Source: Streptomyces sp. NRRL B-1347 (lineage in GTDB: Bacteria > Actinomycetota > Actinomycetes > Streptomycetales > Streptomycetaceae). From it: a stretch of DNA of 64,000 nt. The stretch spans positions 95,290 to 159,289 of the forward strand of contig NZ_JOJM01000019.1 in the NCBI RefSeq assembly GCF_000720325.1. The letters run 5' to 3'. Below the pieces are notes generated by a model. The model saw only the letters and a list, made by a program, of their open reading frames with translations. It did not search any database and had not been told where the DNA came from. Below, piece by piece: positions 15,767 to 23,191 of this stretch (position 1 is the first letter of the stretch; every line of letters begins with the position of its first letter). The position numbers and the translations under genes are program-made.

Positions 15767-18169
15767 ATGGCGGGGCTTTCTACCCCTCATCAGCTCGACC
15801 ACCCCTCAATCCTCGCGGGTCCGGTACTGACCGACGACAACCGTCTCATCGTGATGGTCATCGCGGCCGTCGCGATCGCGGCCCTGGCGGTCGCCTGGGT
15901 GCTCGTGCGCCAAGTGCTCGCGGCCGGCGAGGGCACCGACAGCATGAAGAAGATCGCAGCGGCGGTGCAGGAAGGCGCGAATGCCTATCTGTGGCGGCAG
16001 TTGCGGACCCTCGGCGTTTTCGCCGTCGTGGTGTTCTTCCTGCTCATGCTGCTGCCCGCGGACGACTGGAATCAGCGCATCGGCCGGTCGGTGTTCTTCC
16101 TGATCGGAGCGGCCTTCTCGGCGACCACCGGCTATATCGGTATGTGGCTCGCCGTGCGCAGCAATGTGCGCGTGGCCGCCGCGGCCCGGGAAGCGACACC
16201 GGCGGAAGGCGAGCCGGAAAAGGATCTCACCGCCGTCTCGCACAAAGCGATGAAGATCGCTTTCCGTACGGGCGGCGTCGTCGGCATGTTCACGGTGGGG
16301 CTCGGTCTGCTCGGCGCCTCCTGTGTCGTGCTCGTATACGCGGCCGACGCACCGAAGGTGCTCGAAGGCTTCGGCCTCGGCGCCGCGCTGATCGCGATGT
16401 TCATGCGTGTCGGAGGCGGCATCTTCACCAAGGCCGCCGACGTCGGCGCCGACCTGGTCGGCAAGGTCGAACAGGGCATTCCGGAGGACGATCCGCGCAA
16501 TGCCGCGACCATCGCCGACAACGTGGGCGACAACGTCGGCGACTGCGCAGGGATGGCCGCCGACCTCTTCGAGTCGTACGCCGTCACGCTCGTCGCCGCG
16601 CTGATCCTCGGCAAGGCCGCGTTCGGTGACTCCGGGCTCGCCTTCCCGCTGATCGTGCCCGCGATTGGCGTGGTCACCGCGATGATCGGCATCTTCGCGG
16701 TGGCGCCCCGGCGCTCCGACCGCAGCGGTATGACCGCCATCAACCGCGGCTTCTTCATCTCGGCGTTCATCTCGCTCGCGCTCGTCGCGGTGGCCGTCTT
16801 CGTCTACCTCCCGTCGTCGTACGCGGATTTGGACGGGGTCGAGGACGCCGTGATCCTGGCGAAGAGCGGCGACCCGCGGGTCCTCGCGGTCGTGGCGGTC
16901 GCCATCGGCATCGTCCTCGCCGCGCTGATCCAGCAGCTCACCGGCTACTTCACCGAGACCAACCGGCGGCCGGTCAAGGACATCGGCAAGACCTCGCTCA
17001 CGGGCCCGGCCACCGTCGTCCTCGCGGGCATCTCCGTGGGTCTGGAATCGGCCGTCTACACGGCGCTGTTGATCGGCCTCGGCGTGTACGGGGCGTTCCT
17101 GCTCGGCGGTACGTCGATCATGCTCGCCCTGTTCGCGGTGGCGCTCGCCGGGACCGGCCTGCTCACCACGGTCGGCGTCATCGTCGCCATGGACACCTTC
17201 GGACCGGTCTCCGACAACGCGCAGGGCATCGCCGAGATGTCCGGCGACGTCCAGGGCGCGGGTGCGCAGGTGCTCACCGACCTGGACGCCGTGGGCAACA
17301 CCACCAAGGCCATCACCAAGGGCATCGCCATCGCCACGGCCGTCCTGGCGGCCTCGGCGCTGTTCGGCTCGTACCGGGACGCGATCGCCGAGGCGGCCGA
17401 CGATGTCGGCCAGAAACTCGGCGACGGCGCACCGATGAACCTGGTGATGGACATCTCCCAGCCCAACAACCTGGTGGGCCTGATCCTCGGCGCCGCGGTC
17501 GTCTTCCTCTTCTCGGGGCTCGCGATCAACGCGGTGTCGCGGTCGGCCGGGGCCGTGGTCTACGAGGTGCGGCGGCAGTTCCGCGAGCGCCCCGGGATCA
17601 TGGACTACACGGAGCAGCCCGAGTACGGGCGCGTCGTCGACATCTGCACCAAGGACGCGCTGCGCGAGCTGGCCACACCCGGTCTGATCGCCGTGCTCAC
17701 GCCGATCGCGGTCGGCTTCACGTTCGGCGTCGGCGCGCTCGGCGCGTTCCTCGCGGGCGCGATCGGCACCGGCACGCTGATGGCGGTGTTCCTCGCCAAC
17801 TCCGGTGGCGCGTGGGACAACGCGAAGAAGCTCGTCGAGGACGGCCACCACGGCGGCAAGGGCAGCGAGGCCCACGCCGCGACGGTGATCGGCGACACGG
17901 TCGGCGACCCGTTCAAGGACACCGCGGGCCCGGCGATCAACCCGCTGCTGAAGGTGATGAACCTGGTGGCGCTGCTCATCGCGCCCGCCGTCGTCAAGTT
18001 CAGCTACGGAGAGGACAAGAGCGTCACGATGCGCGTCCTGATCGCGGTCCTGTCCATCGCGGTCATCGTCGTAGCGGTGTACGTCTCCAAGCGGCGCGGC
18101 ATCGCCGTCGGTGACGAGGAGAACCAGGGGAAGGTCGCCAGCTCGGCCGACCCCGCGATCGTCTCGTAG
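15767..18169 (+). CDS. hppA: Membrane-bound proton-translocating pyrophosphatase
   Basis: The 800-residue product has about 15 hydrophobic segments. It contains the pyrophosphate-binding motif DVGADLVGK, the acidic DNVGDNVGD cluster and the C-terminal GDTVGDPFKDTAGP signature. In the sixth-core-helix region it reads GNTTKAITKG. A Lys there, in place of Ala, marks the potassium-independent H+-pumping subfamily. The enzyme hydrolyses pyrophosphate and exports protons across the cytoplasmic membrane. It is a single gene with its own promoter region and a terminator at 18192-18227. Confidence 0.97.
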   Translation: MAGLSTPHQLDHPSILAGPVLTDDNRLIVMVIAAVAIAALAVAWVLVRQVLAAGEGTDSMKKIAAAVQEGANAYLWRQLRTLGVFAVVVFFLLMLLPADDWNQRIGRSVFFLIGAAFSATTGYIGMWLAVRSNVRVAAAAREATPAEGEPEKDLTAVSHKAMKIAFRTGGVVGMFTVGLGLLGASCVVLVYAADAPKVLEGFGLGAALIAMFMRVGGGIFTKAADVGADLVGKVEQGIPEDDPRNAATIADNVGDNVGDCAGMAADLFESYAVTLVAALILGKAAFGDSGLAFPLIVPAIGVVTAMIGIFAVAPRRSDRSGMTAINRGFFISAFISLALVAVAVFVYLPSSYADLDGVEDAVILAKSGDPRVLAVVAVAIGIVLAALIQQLTGYFTETNRRPVKDIGKTSLTGPATVVLAGISVGLESAVYTALLIGLGVYGAFLLGGTSIMLALFAVALAGTGLLTTVGVIVAMDTFGPVSDNAQGIAEMSGDVQGAGAQVLTDLDAVGNTTKAITKGIAIATAVLAASALFGSYRDAIAEAADDVGQKLGDGAPMNLVMDISQPNNLVGLILGAAVVFLFSGLAINAVSRSAGAVVYEVRRQFRERPGIMDYTEQPEYGRVVDICTKDALRELATPGLIAVLTPIAVGFTFGVGALGAFLAGAIGTGTLMAVFLANSGGAWDNAKKLVEDGHHGGKGSEAHAATVIGDTVGDPFKDTAGPAINPLLKVMNLVALLIAPAVVKFSYGEDKSVTMRVLIAVLSIAVIVVAVYVSKRRGIAVGDEENQGKVASSADPAIVS

Positions 18170-18191
18170 CCGGTCCTTACGTCCCAACACG

Positions 18192-18227
18192 GGGGCGGAT
18201 GGCGCTTTTTGAGGCGCCGTCCGCCCC
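18192..18227 (+). terminator. Rho-independent-type terminator of hppA
   Basis: A 14-bp stem beginning GGGGCGGATGGCGC (one G-T wobble) encloses TTTTTGAG, 22 bp after the stop codon. Confidence 0.85.
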
Positions 18228-18393
18228 TCGTGCGTGCCGGTGGGCGCCCCGGAGGGTCTCGTGAGCCTTCTCTCGCCTCATGCCCCTTGGTGCAAATGGC
18301 TGCAATAGCGGTGGTATCGGACGCCCGGCGTGTGGTCATCGCCCGGTCGGCGTGTAAGTTCCGGGGCCGAGAGCCATGGAAGGGACCAATCCG

Positions 18394-18960
18394 GTGAACA
18401 AGAAGCTCGCGGCCGCGCTGTCCGGCGGTGCGGTACTGGTACTGGCGCTGTCGGGGTGCTCGGACGACGACGGCAACAAGAAGCTGGACGACTGGGCCAA
18501 GAAGGTCTGCGACACGGCCGTACAGGCACAGTCGAAGAAGATCGCGGACGCCAACGCGGCGATCAAGAAGCAGACCGCGGACAACAGCTCGCCGGAGGAA
18601 GTGAAGAAGACCGACTCGCAGGCGTTCCAGGACATCTCCGACGCCTACAGCGAGCGCAGCGCCGCCCTGAAGAAGGCGGGCGCGCCACCGGTCGACGACG
18701 GCGAGAAGAAGCTGAACGCCGCCGTGAAGGAGCTGGACGGCCTCTCCAAGTCGTACGCGGGCCTCAAGACGCAGACCGACAAGCTCGACACGAAGAACCA
18801 GTCGGCCTTCGCGGACGACCTCGCGAAGGTCGCCGAGGAGCTGGGCAAGCTCAGCAAGAGCGAGAACACGGCCCAGAAGCAGCTGGAGGCCGGGGACGTC
18901 GGCAAGGCCATGCGCGAGCAGGACAGCTGCAAGGCAGGAAGCTCGCCTTCGGCGACCTGA
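18394..18960 (+). CDS. Putative lipoprotein, helical, unknown function
   Basis: The product is 188 residues from GTG 18394 (ATG 18376 would add six). The N-terminus VNKKLAAALSGG followed by LALSGC is a lipoprotein signal with Cys22. The mature part is rich in Lys, Asp, Ala and Gln and looks largely helical (KKLDDWAKKVCD, AAVKELDGLSKS), with two further Cys that could pair. A surface-attached helical-bundle protein is likely, and the function is unknown. Downstream there is a four-copy 17-bp tandem array and then a canonical terminator. Confidence 0.75.
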   Translation: MNKKLAAALSGGAVLVLALSGCSDDDGNKKLDDWAKKVCDTAVQAQSKKIADANAAIKKQTADNSSPEEVKKTDSQAFQDISDAYSERSAALKKAGAPPVDDGEKKLNAAVKELDGLSKSYAGLKTQTDKLDTKNQSAFADDLAKVAEELGKLSKSENTAQKQLEAGDVGKAMREQDSCKAGSSPSAT

Positions 18961-18979
18961 CGGCTCGGCAGGCCGCGGG

Positions 18980-19047
18980 GCCCACCGGCGTGTAGGGCTC
19001 ACCGGCGTGTGGTGCTCACCGGCGTGTAGTGCTCACCGGTGTGTAGG
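18980..19047. repeat. 17-bp tandem array, four copies
   Basis: Units 18980-18996, 18997-19013, 19014-19030 and 19031-19047 follow the pattern GCTCACCGGCGTGTAG(G/T) with one or two differences each. The array starts 20 bp past the lipoprotein stop codon and ends before the terminator, so it lies in the 3' untranslated region. A fifth, more diverged unit follows. Confidence 0.9.
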
Positions 19048-19114
19048 GCTCGGCGACGCGCAGGGCGCGGTGGCCCGTAAGGCTCGGCGACGCCCGGTCC
19101 GCGAAGTGTGATGA

Positions 19115-19144
19115 GGGTGCCTCCTGGGAAGGAGGCACCCTTTT
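19115..19144. terminator. Canonical Rho-independent terminator between convergent genes
   Basis: GGGTGCCTCCT and its exact complement make an 11-bp stem around GGGA, followed by TTTT on the + strand. It ends the lipoprotein transcript and, read the other way, probably that of the convergent methyltransferase gene. Confidence 0.93.
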
Positions 19145-19147
19145 CGT

Positions 19148-19175
19148 GTCCTGCGTCCTGTGTCCTGCGTCCTGC
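19148..19175. repeat. 7-bp tandem array GTCCTG(C/T), four copies
   Basis: Four heptamers lie between the terminator and the 3' end of the leftward methyltransferase gene, 21 bp past its stop codon when read on the minus strand. Confidence 0.85.
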
Positions 19176-19196
19176 GTACGCGCCGCCGCTCGGCTT

Positions 19197-20024
19197 CTAG
19201 GCGCGGACCGCCGTGGCAGCCACCGTCGTGTACCGCATCGTGAAGCCGCCCCCGGCCGCGTCCACGGCGGCTCCGACGCCCGCGAGGACCTCCTCCAGGT
19301 GGGCCGCCGGGAGGCCGGTGTGGCCTCCGGTCGTGGGCAGCTGGTCCAGCCACTCGTCCCGGGTGTAGTGCCGCTCCCAGGTGAAGCGCCACTGCTCCGG
19401 CGCGCCGAACGCGCCCGCCGCCCGCATCCCGTCGGCGGCCTTCCGGGCGAGGGTCGCGTACGCGTCCACGGCGGACATCGTCCACTGGCGGGCGGCGAGC
19501 GAGTCGGGCAGCAGGCGGCGGTAGACCCCGACGAAGGCCTCCACGAGGCCGGCCGGGGGCTCGCCCGCGTTCCAGAACACCGCGAGGCGGCCGCCGGGCC
19601 GCAGCGCGCGGGCCGCCTGCCCCGCGCCCGCGACCGGGTCCACCCAGTGCCATGCCTGGCCGGAGACGACCGTGTCGAAGGTCCGCCCGGCCGGGTCCCA
19701 CTCCTCGAACGCCGTGACCTCGACCGTGAGGCCGCGCCGTCGTGCCAGGGCGGCCATCCGCGCGTCCACCTCGACCCCGAGCACCCGGCACCCGGCCGCC
19801 TGGAACTGGCGGGCGGCGATGCCGGTCCCCGTGCCAACGTCGACGACGGCGGGGCCGGGGCTCGCGGCCACGACGCGGGCCACCAGGGCCCGGGGGTAGT
19901 GGGGACGGGCCCGGTCGTAGCGGGCGGCGTCCGTGCCGAACGACTCGGCCACGTGGCGGTGTTGATGGGGCGTCGGCTCGCCGAGGGGGCCCTGTGCCGC
20001 GGGCCCCGGCGGTAAAGTGGGCAT
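19197..20024 (-). CDS. SAM-dependent class I methyltransferase, TTA-containing
   Basis: The product is 275 residues from ATG 20024. VVDVGTGTGIAARQF is the SAM-binding motif I, VLGVEVDARMA is motif II, and the segment DTVVSGQAWHWVD is typical of class I small-molecule methyltransferases. Substrate unknown. Codon 4 is TTA, a rare codon in Streptomyces, so translation may depend on the bldA tRNA. On the minus strand CATAGT lies 6 nt before the ATG, suggesting a leaderless mRNA whose promoter is covered by the twin palindromes at 20017-20053. The divergent TetR gene is the probable repressor. Confidence 0.85.
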   Translation of the reverse strand: MPTLPPGPAAQGPLGEPTPHQHRHVAESFGTDAARYDRARPHYPRALVARVVAASPGPAVVDVGTGTGIAARQFQAAGCRVLGVEVDARMAALARRRGLTVEVTAFEEWDPAGRTFDTVVSGQAWHWVDPVAGAGQAARALRPGGRLAVFWNAGEPPAGLVEAFVGVYRRLLPDSLAARQWTMSAVDAYATLARKAADGMRAAGAFGAPEQWRFTWERHYTRDEWLDQLPTTGGHTGLPAAHLEEVLAGVGAAVDAAGGGFTMRYTTVAATAVRA

Positions 20025-20053
20025 GCGCCCACTATGAGTGGGCGATCGCCCAC
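20017..20053. promoter_or_regulatory. Twin palindromic operators in the methyltransferase/TetR divergent promoter
   Basis: GTGGGC-ATGC-GCCCAC (20017-20032) and the perfect 16-bp palindrome GTGGGCGATCGCCCAC (20038-20053) share the same arms. Their centres are 21 bp apart, two helical turns, so two dimers could bind on one face of the DNA. The sites overlap the methyltransferase start codon and its presumed -10 box. The adjacent TetR protein is the obvious candidate binder. Confidence 0.8.
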
Positions 20054-20090
20054 TCGTCAACGGGCCGGCGGCCGCAAGGTCGCAAGGCCA

Positions 20091-20114
20091 CAGAACCGCA
20101 GAACCGCAGAACCA
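20091..20114. repeat. 8-bp direct repeat CAGAACC(G/A), three copies
   Basis: Three tandem octamers lie in the leader of the TetR gene, between the operators and GTG 20154. Confidence 0.75.
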
Positions 20115-20153
20115 ACGGCCACAGGGGCCGCAGAAACAGAAGGGAGAGACCCG

Positions 20154-20753
20154 GTGCCCACAGGAGTCGCCATCCGCGACGCGCGCGAGCAGCTCTTCGA
20201 CGCCGCCGAGCGCGTCCTGCTCCGGGACGGGCCGAGCGCCCTGACCAGCCGGGCGGTCACCGCGGAGGCGGGCTGCGCCAAGGGCGTGCTGCACCGGCAC
20301 TTCGCCGACTTCGACGCCTTCCTCACCGAACTGGTCCTGGACCGCGTCGCCCGGGTCGACCGCCAGGCCGCGGAGCTGTGCGCGGCCGCCGGGACCGGCA
20401 CCGTCGTCGGCAACCTCGCCGACGCCCTGACGGAGCTGTTCGGATCGGTCGCCGTGGCGGTGGTCGGCCTCGTCACCTCGCGGGACGAGCTGCGCGCCCG
20501 GCTGCGCCGGACGCGGCCCACCGGGGTCCCGGTGCTCGCGGAGGCCACCGCCATGGTCGCCGCGTACCTCTGCGCCGAGCGCGAACGGGGCCGGCTCGCG
20601 GCCTACGCCGACGTCGACACGCTCGCACCCACGCTGATCGGCGCGGGTCACCTGCTGTTCGCCGACCGCAAGGGCGCCGCGCCGGAGGCCCAGGCCGTCG
20701 AGAAGGTCGTGCGTACGGTCGTCGCGGGCGTCGTGCGCGGACCGCTGGCCTGA
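20154..20753 (+). CDS. TetR-family transcriptional regulator
   Basis: The product is 199 residues from GTG 20154, preceded by GAAGGGAGAG. A far upstream ATG (20034) lies inside the operator region and is less likely. The N-terminal helix-turn-helix runs through LTSRAVTAEAGCAKGVLHRHF (residues about 24-44), followed by an all-helical ligand-binding domain. It is divergent from the methyltransferase gene with two strong palindromes between them, the usual layout of a TetR repressor controlling itself and its neighbour. The second methyltransferase starts 20 bp downstream of its stop codon. Confidence 0.88.
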   Translation: MPTGVAIRDAREQLFDAAERVLLRDGPSALTSRAVTAEAGCAKGVLHRHFADFDAFLTELVLDRVARVDRQAAELCAAAGTGTVVGNLADALTELFGSVAVAVVGLVTSRDELRARLRRTRPTGVPVLAEATAMVAAYLCAERERGRLAAYADVDTLAPTLIGAGHLLFADRKGAAPEAQAVEKVVRTVVAGVVRGPLA

Positions 20754-20773
20754 GAACGGGTCACAATGTGGGC

Positions 20774-22294
20774 GTGAGCCATGCCCTGCCTTTGTCTGAT
20801 CGTTCCGATGTCACCGCGCGCCTCAGGGAAGCCCTCCTGGAGGCCGACTTCACCGCGGACGGACTCCTCGAACTCCTGGGGGCGTCCGCGTACGCCGCGC
20901 TCGCGCGCAGCGAGACCGTGCCCGCGCTGCGCGCCACCCGGGGCGACGGCGACCTGGAGACGCTCGTACGGCTCTTCCTGTTGCAGCGTTCCGTGCCGCA
21001 CACACGCGTGGAGCGCGTTCTGCCCGTCGGCCCTCTCCTGGAGTGCGGTTGGCTCGCGGAGGACCGGGCGCCGGGCGAGGACGGCGCCCTCAAGGCCACC
21101 GTCGACGTACGCCCGTACGGGGGGCCCGCCGGTGAGGACTGGTTCATCGTCTCGGACCTGGGGTGCGCGGTCGGCGGGGCCGGGGGCATCGGCAGCCGCG
21201 ACGAAGGCGTGGTGCTCGGTGTCGGCGGTGCCTCCACCACGCTCGCCGGGGTCACCGTGCGCACACCCGTGGCCAGCGCCCTCGACGTCGGTACGGGCTC
21301 CGGCATTCAGGCGCTGCACGCTGCCCAGCACGCCACCCGGGTCACCGCGACCGACCTCAACCCCCGTGCCCTGCACATCACCCGGCTCACGCTCGCGCTC
21401 TCCGGAGCGCCGGACGCGGACCTGCGGGAGGGCTCGCTGTACGAGCCGGTCGAGGGCGAGACGTACGACCTCATCGTGTCCAACCCGCCGTTCGTGATCT
21501 CGCCGGGCGCGCGGCTCACGTACCGCGACGGCGGCATGGGCGGGGACGATCTGTGCCGCTCGATCGTTCAGCAAGCGGGGGACAGGCTGAACGAAGGGGG
21601 GTACGCGCACTTCCTCGCCAACTGGCAGCACGTGGAAGGCGAGGAGTGGACCGAGCGCGTCCGCTCCTGGGTGCCGCGCGGCTGTGACGCGTGGATCGTG
21701 CAGCGCGAGGTGCAGGACATCACGCAGTACGCGGAGCTGTGGCTGCGCGACGCCGGGGACCACCGCACCGACCCGGCGGAGTACGCGGCGCTGTACGACG
21801 CGTGGCTCGACGAGTTCGAGGCCCGCAAGACCAAGGGCGTCGGCTTCGGCTGGATCACGCTGCGCAAGTCGGGCGCCGCGGAGCCGTCCGTGACCATCGA
21901 GGAGTGGCCGCACCCCGTCGAGCAGCCCCTCGGCGAGACGGTCCGGGCCCACTTCGCCCGCCAGGACTACCTGCGCGCCCACGACGACGCCGCGCTGCTC
22001 GCCGACCACTTCAAGCTCGCCGCCGACGTGGTGCAGGAGCAGGTCGGCATGCCGGGCGCCGAGGACCCGGAGCACGTCGTGCTGCGCCAGCACCGCGGCA
22101 TGCGGCGGGCGACCCGCGTGGACACCGTGGGCGCGGGCTTCGCCGGCGTGTGTGACGGCACGCTCGGCGCCGGCCGCATCCTGGACGCCATCGCCCAGCT
22201 GATGGGCGAGGACCCGGTGGCGCTCAGGGACCGCACCCCGGCCCAGATCCGGCTCCTGGTGGAGCAGGGATTCCTGGAGCCGGTGGGGCAGTAG
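20774..22294 (+). CDS. N5-glutamine/RNA-type methyltransferase (NPPF motif), two-domain
   Basis: The product is 506 residues from GTG 20774. The N-terminal 150 residues form a winged-helix-like domain common to actinobacterial members. The methyltransferase domain has ALDVGTGSGIQALHAA (motif I), ATDLNPRAL, and VSNPPFVI (motif IV), which marks enzymes acting on amino groups of nucleobases or glutamine. The C-terminal third is a separate helical domain. Candidate roles are rRNA (RlmG/RsmC-like) or protein methylation, and which one cannot be told. CACAAT lies 6 nt upstream of the GTG, so the mRNA may be leaderless. A 10-bp hairpin follows. Confidence 0.82.
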   Translation: MSHALPLSDRSDVTARLREALLEADFTADGLLELLGASAYAALARSETVPALRATRGDGDLETLVRLFLLQRSVPHTRVERVLPVGPLLECGWLAEDRAPGEDGALKATVDVRPYGGPAGEDWFIVSDLGCAVGGAGGIGSRDEGVVLGVGGASTTLAGVTVRTPVASALDVGTGSGIQALHAAQHATRVTATDLNPRALHITRLTLALSGAPDADLREGSLYEPVEGETYDLIVSNPPFVISPGARLTYRDGGMGGDDLCRSIVQQAGDRLNEGGYAHFLANWQHVEGEEWTERVRSWVPRGCDAWIVQREVQDITQYAELWLRDAGDHRTDPAEYAALYDAWLDEFEARKTKGVGFGWITLRKSGAAEPSVTIEEWPHPVEQPLGETVRAHFARQDYLRAHDDAALLADHFKLAADVVQEQVGMPGAEDPEHVVLRQHRGMRRATRVDTVGAGFAGVCDGTLGAGRILDAIAQLMGEDPVALRDRTPAQIRLLVEQGFLEPVGQ

Positions 22295-22305
22295 GGGCGG
22301 CCGTG

Positions 22306-22341
22306 CCGACCGGGGGCGCGTCTCGTACGGGCCCCGGTCGG
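22306..22341 (+). terminator. Terminator-type hairpin after the methyltransferase
   Basis: CCGACCGGGG (22306-22315) pairs exactly with CCCCGGTCGG (22332-22341) 12 bp beyond the stop codon. Confidence 0.7.
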
Positions 22342-22580
22342 TCACGTACGCGGCGTGAGCAACTTCTGTACGCAACGTGACGAGGGCCTGTCACCACGGG
22401 GAGCCGATCCTCCTACCCACCCGGAGCCAGCCCTTCCGCGTATGGAACCGGCCATTGTCGTCCCGCCCCGCCGCCCGTCGTTCACCCGGATTTCGTGGTT
22501 CCGCCGCCTGGGCGTGCCAGCGTCCCCAGCCGGGGCATCCCACAGGTGCCACGCAGGGGACGGCACGGGGAGGCCAGGCC

Positions 22581-22778
22581 ATGGAGAGCGGACCAGCGAT
22601 CTTCGCCGGGACGGTGTTCGCGCTGTTCGGCGCCGCACTGCTGCTGTGGACCGGCACCCGGGTCGCCCATCGCGCCCCCGTGGCGCACGGCGTGCAGCAG
22701 ACCGCCGCCGCCACGCTGGCCTCGCTCGCGGGCCTCGGCGCCCTGGCCCTTGCGGTGTGGTCCTTCACACGCGTGTGA
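22581..22778 (+). CDS. Small two-helix membrane protein, unknown function
   Basis: The 65-residue product has an N-terminal hydrophobic helix (IFAGTVFALFGAALLLWTG) and a second one at the C-terminus (TLASLAGLGALALAVWSFT) with a basic/His loop between. A GGGGAGG ribosome site lies 9 bp upstream. The codon bias fits a real gene. No family is recognised, but I recall small membrane proteins at this spot upstream of topA in other streptomycetes. Confidence 0.65.
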   Translation: MESGPAIFAGTVFALFGAALLLWTGTRVAHRAPVAHGVQQTAAATLASLAGLGALALAVWSFTRV

Positions 22779-23191
22779 GGCCGGGCGGGCGGCGCGTCGG
22801 CCTCCGGCCCCTCGCCGGGCGCCCCGCCGTGTCCCTCCGCGTGCTCCGCGCGCGGGTGCCCCTTCCCGGAACTGGGGCTCCGCCCCCGGACCCCGGAAGC
22901 GGCCTGCGGCCGAGCGCGTAGCACGAGCGGCGGCCACTGGGCGGTCGGCGCCCGCCGGGCCGGGGCACAGTGCACGGTTCACGGCCCCGGGGCCAGCCCA
23001 GGCGGCAGGAATGGCGGTAGTCGGGTTACCGTTCGAGTGGCCGTTGCGGGCTTTTCCCGTTTGACACGGGGGCGGGATGTACCGTCACACTCCGCAGCGA
23101 CAGCGCAACCGCAAGCGCAGTCGCGGCGACCCCCCAGGGGGCGCCGGGCACCGCACTGCCAACCGAGCGTCGACCGGAGAGAAGAGCGAAG
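22779..23191. promoter_or_regulatory. topA upstream region with consensus -35 box
   Basis: The 413-bp gap is GC-rich on its left, with a short GGGGC/GCCCC hairpin near 22876. It has a perfect -35 box TTGACA at 23061-23066 and CACACT 19 nt further as a possible -10. Transcription from there would give a leader of about 100 nt. topA promoters in Streptomyces are known to respond to DNA supercoiling, and the long spacer would suit such sensitivity. That link is inference. Confidence 0.55.
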
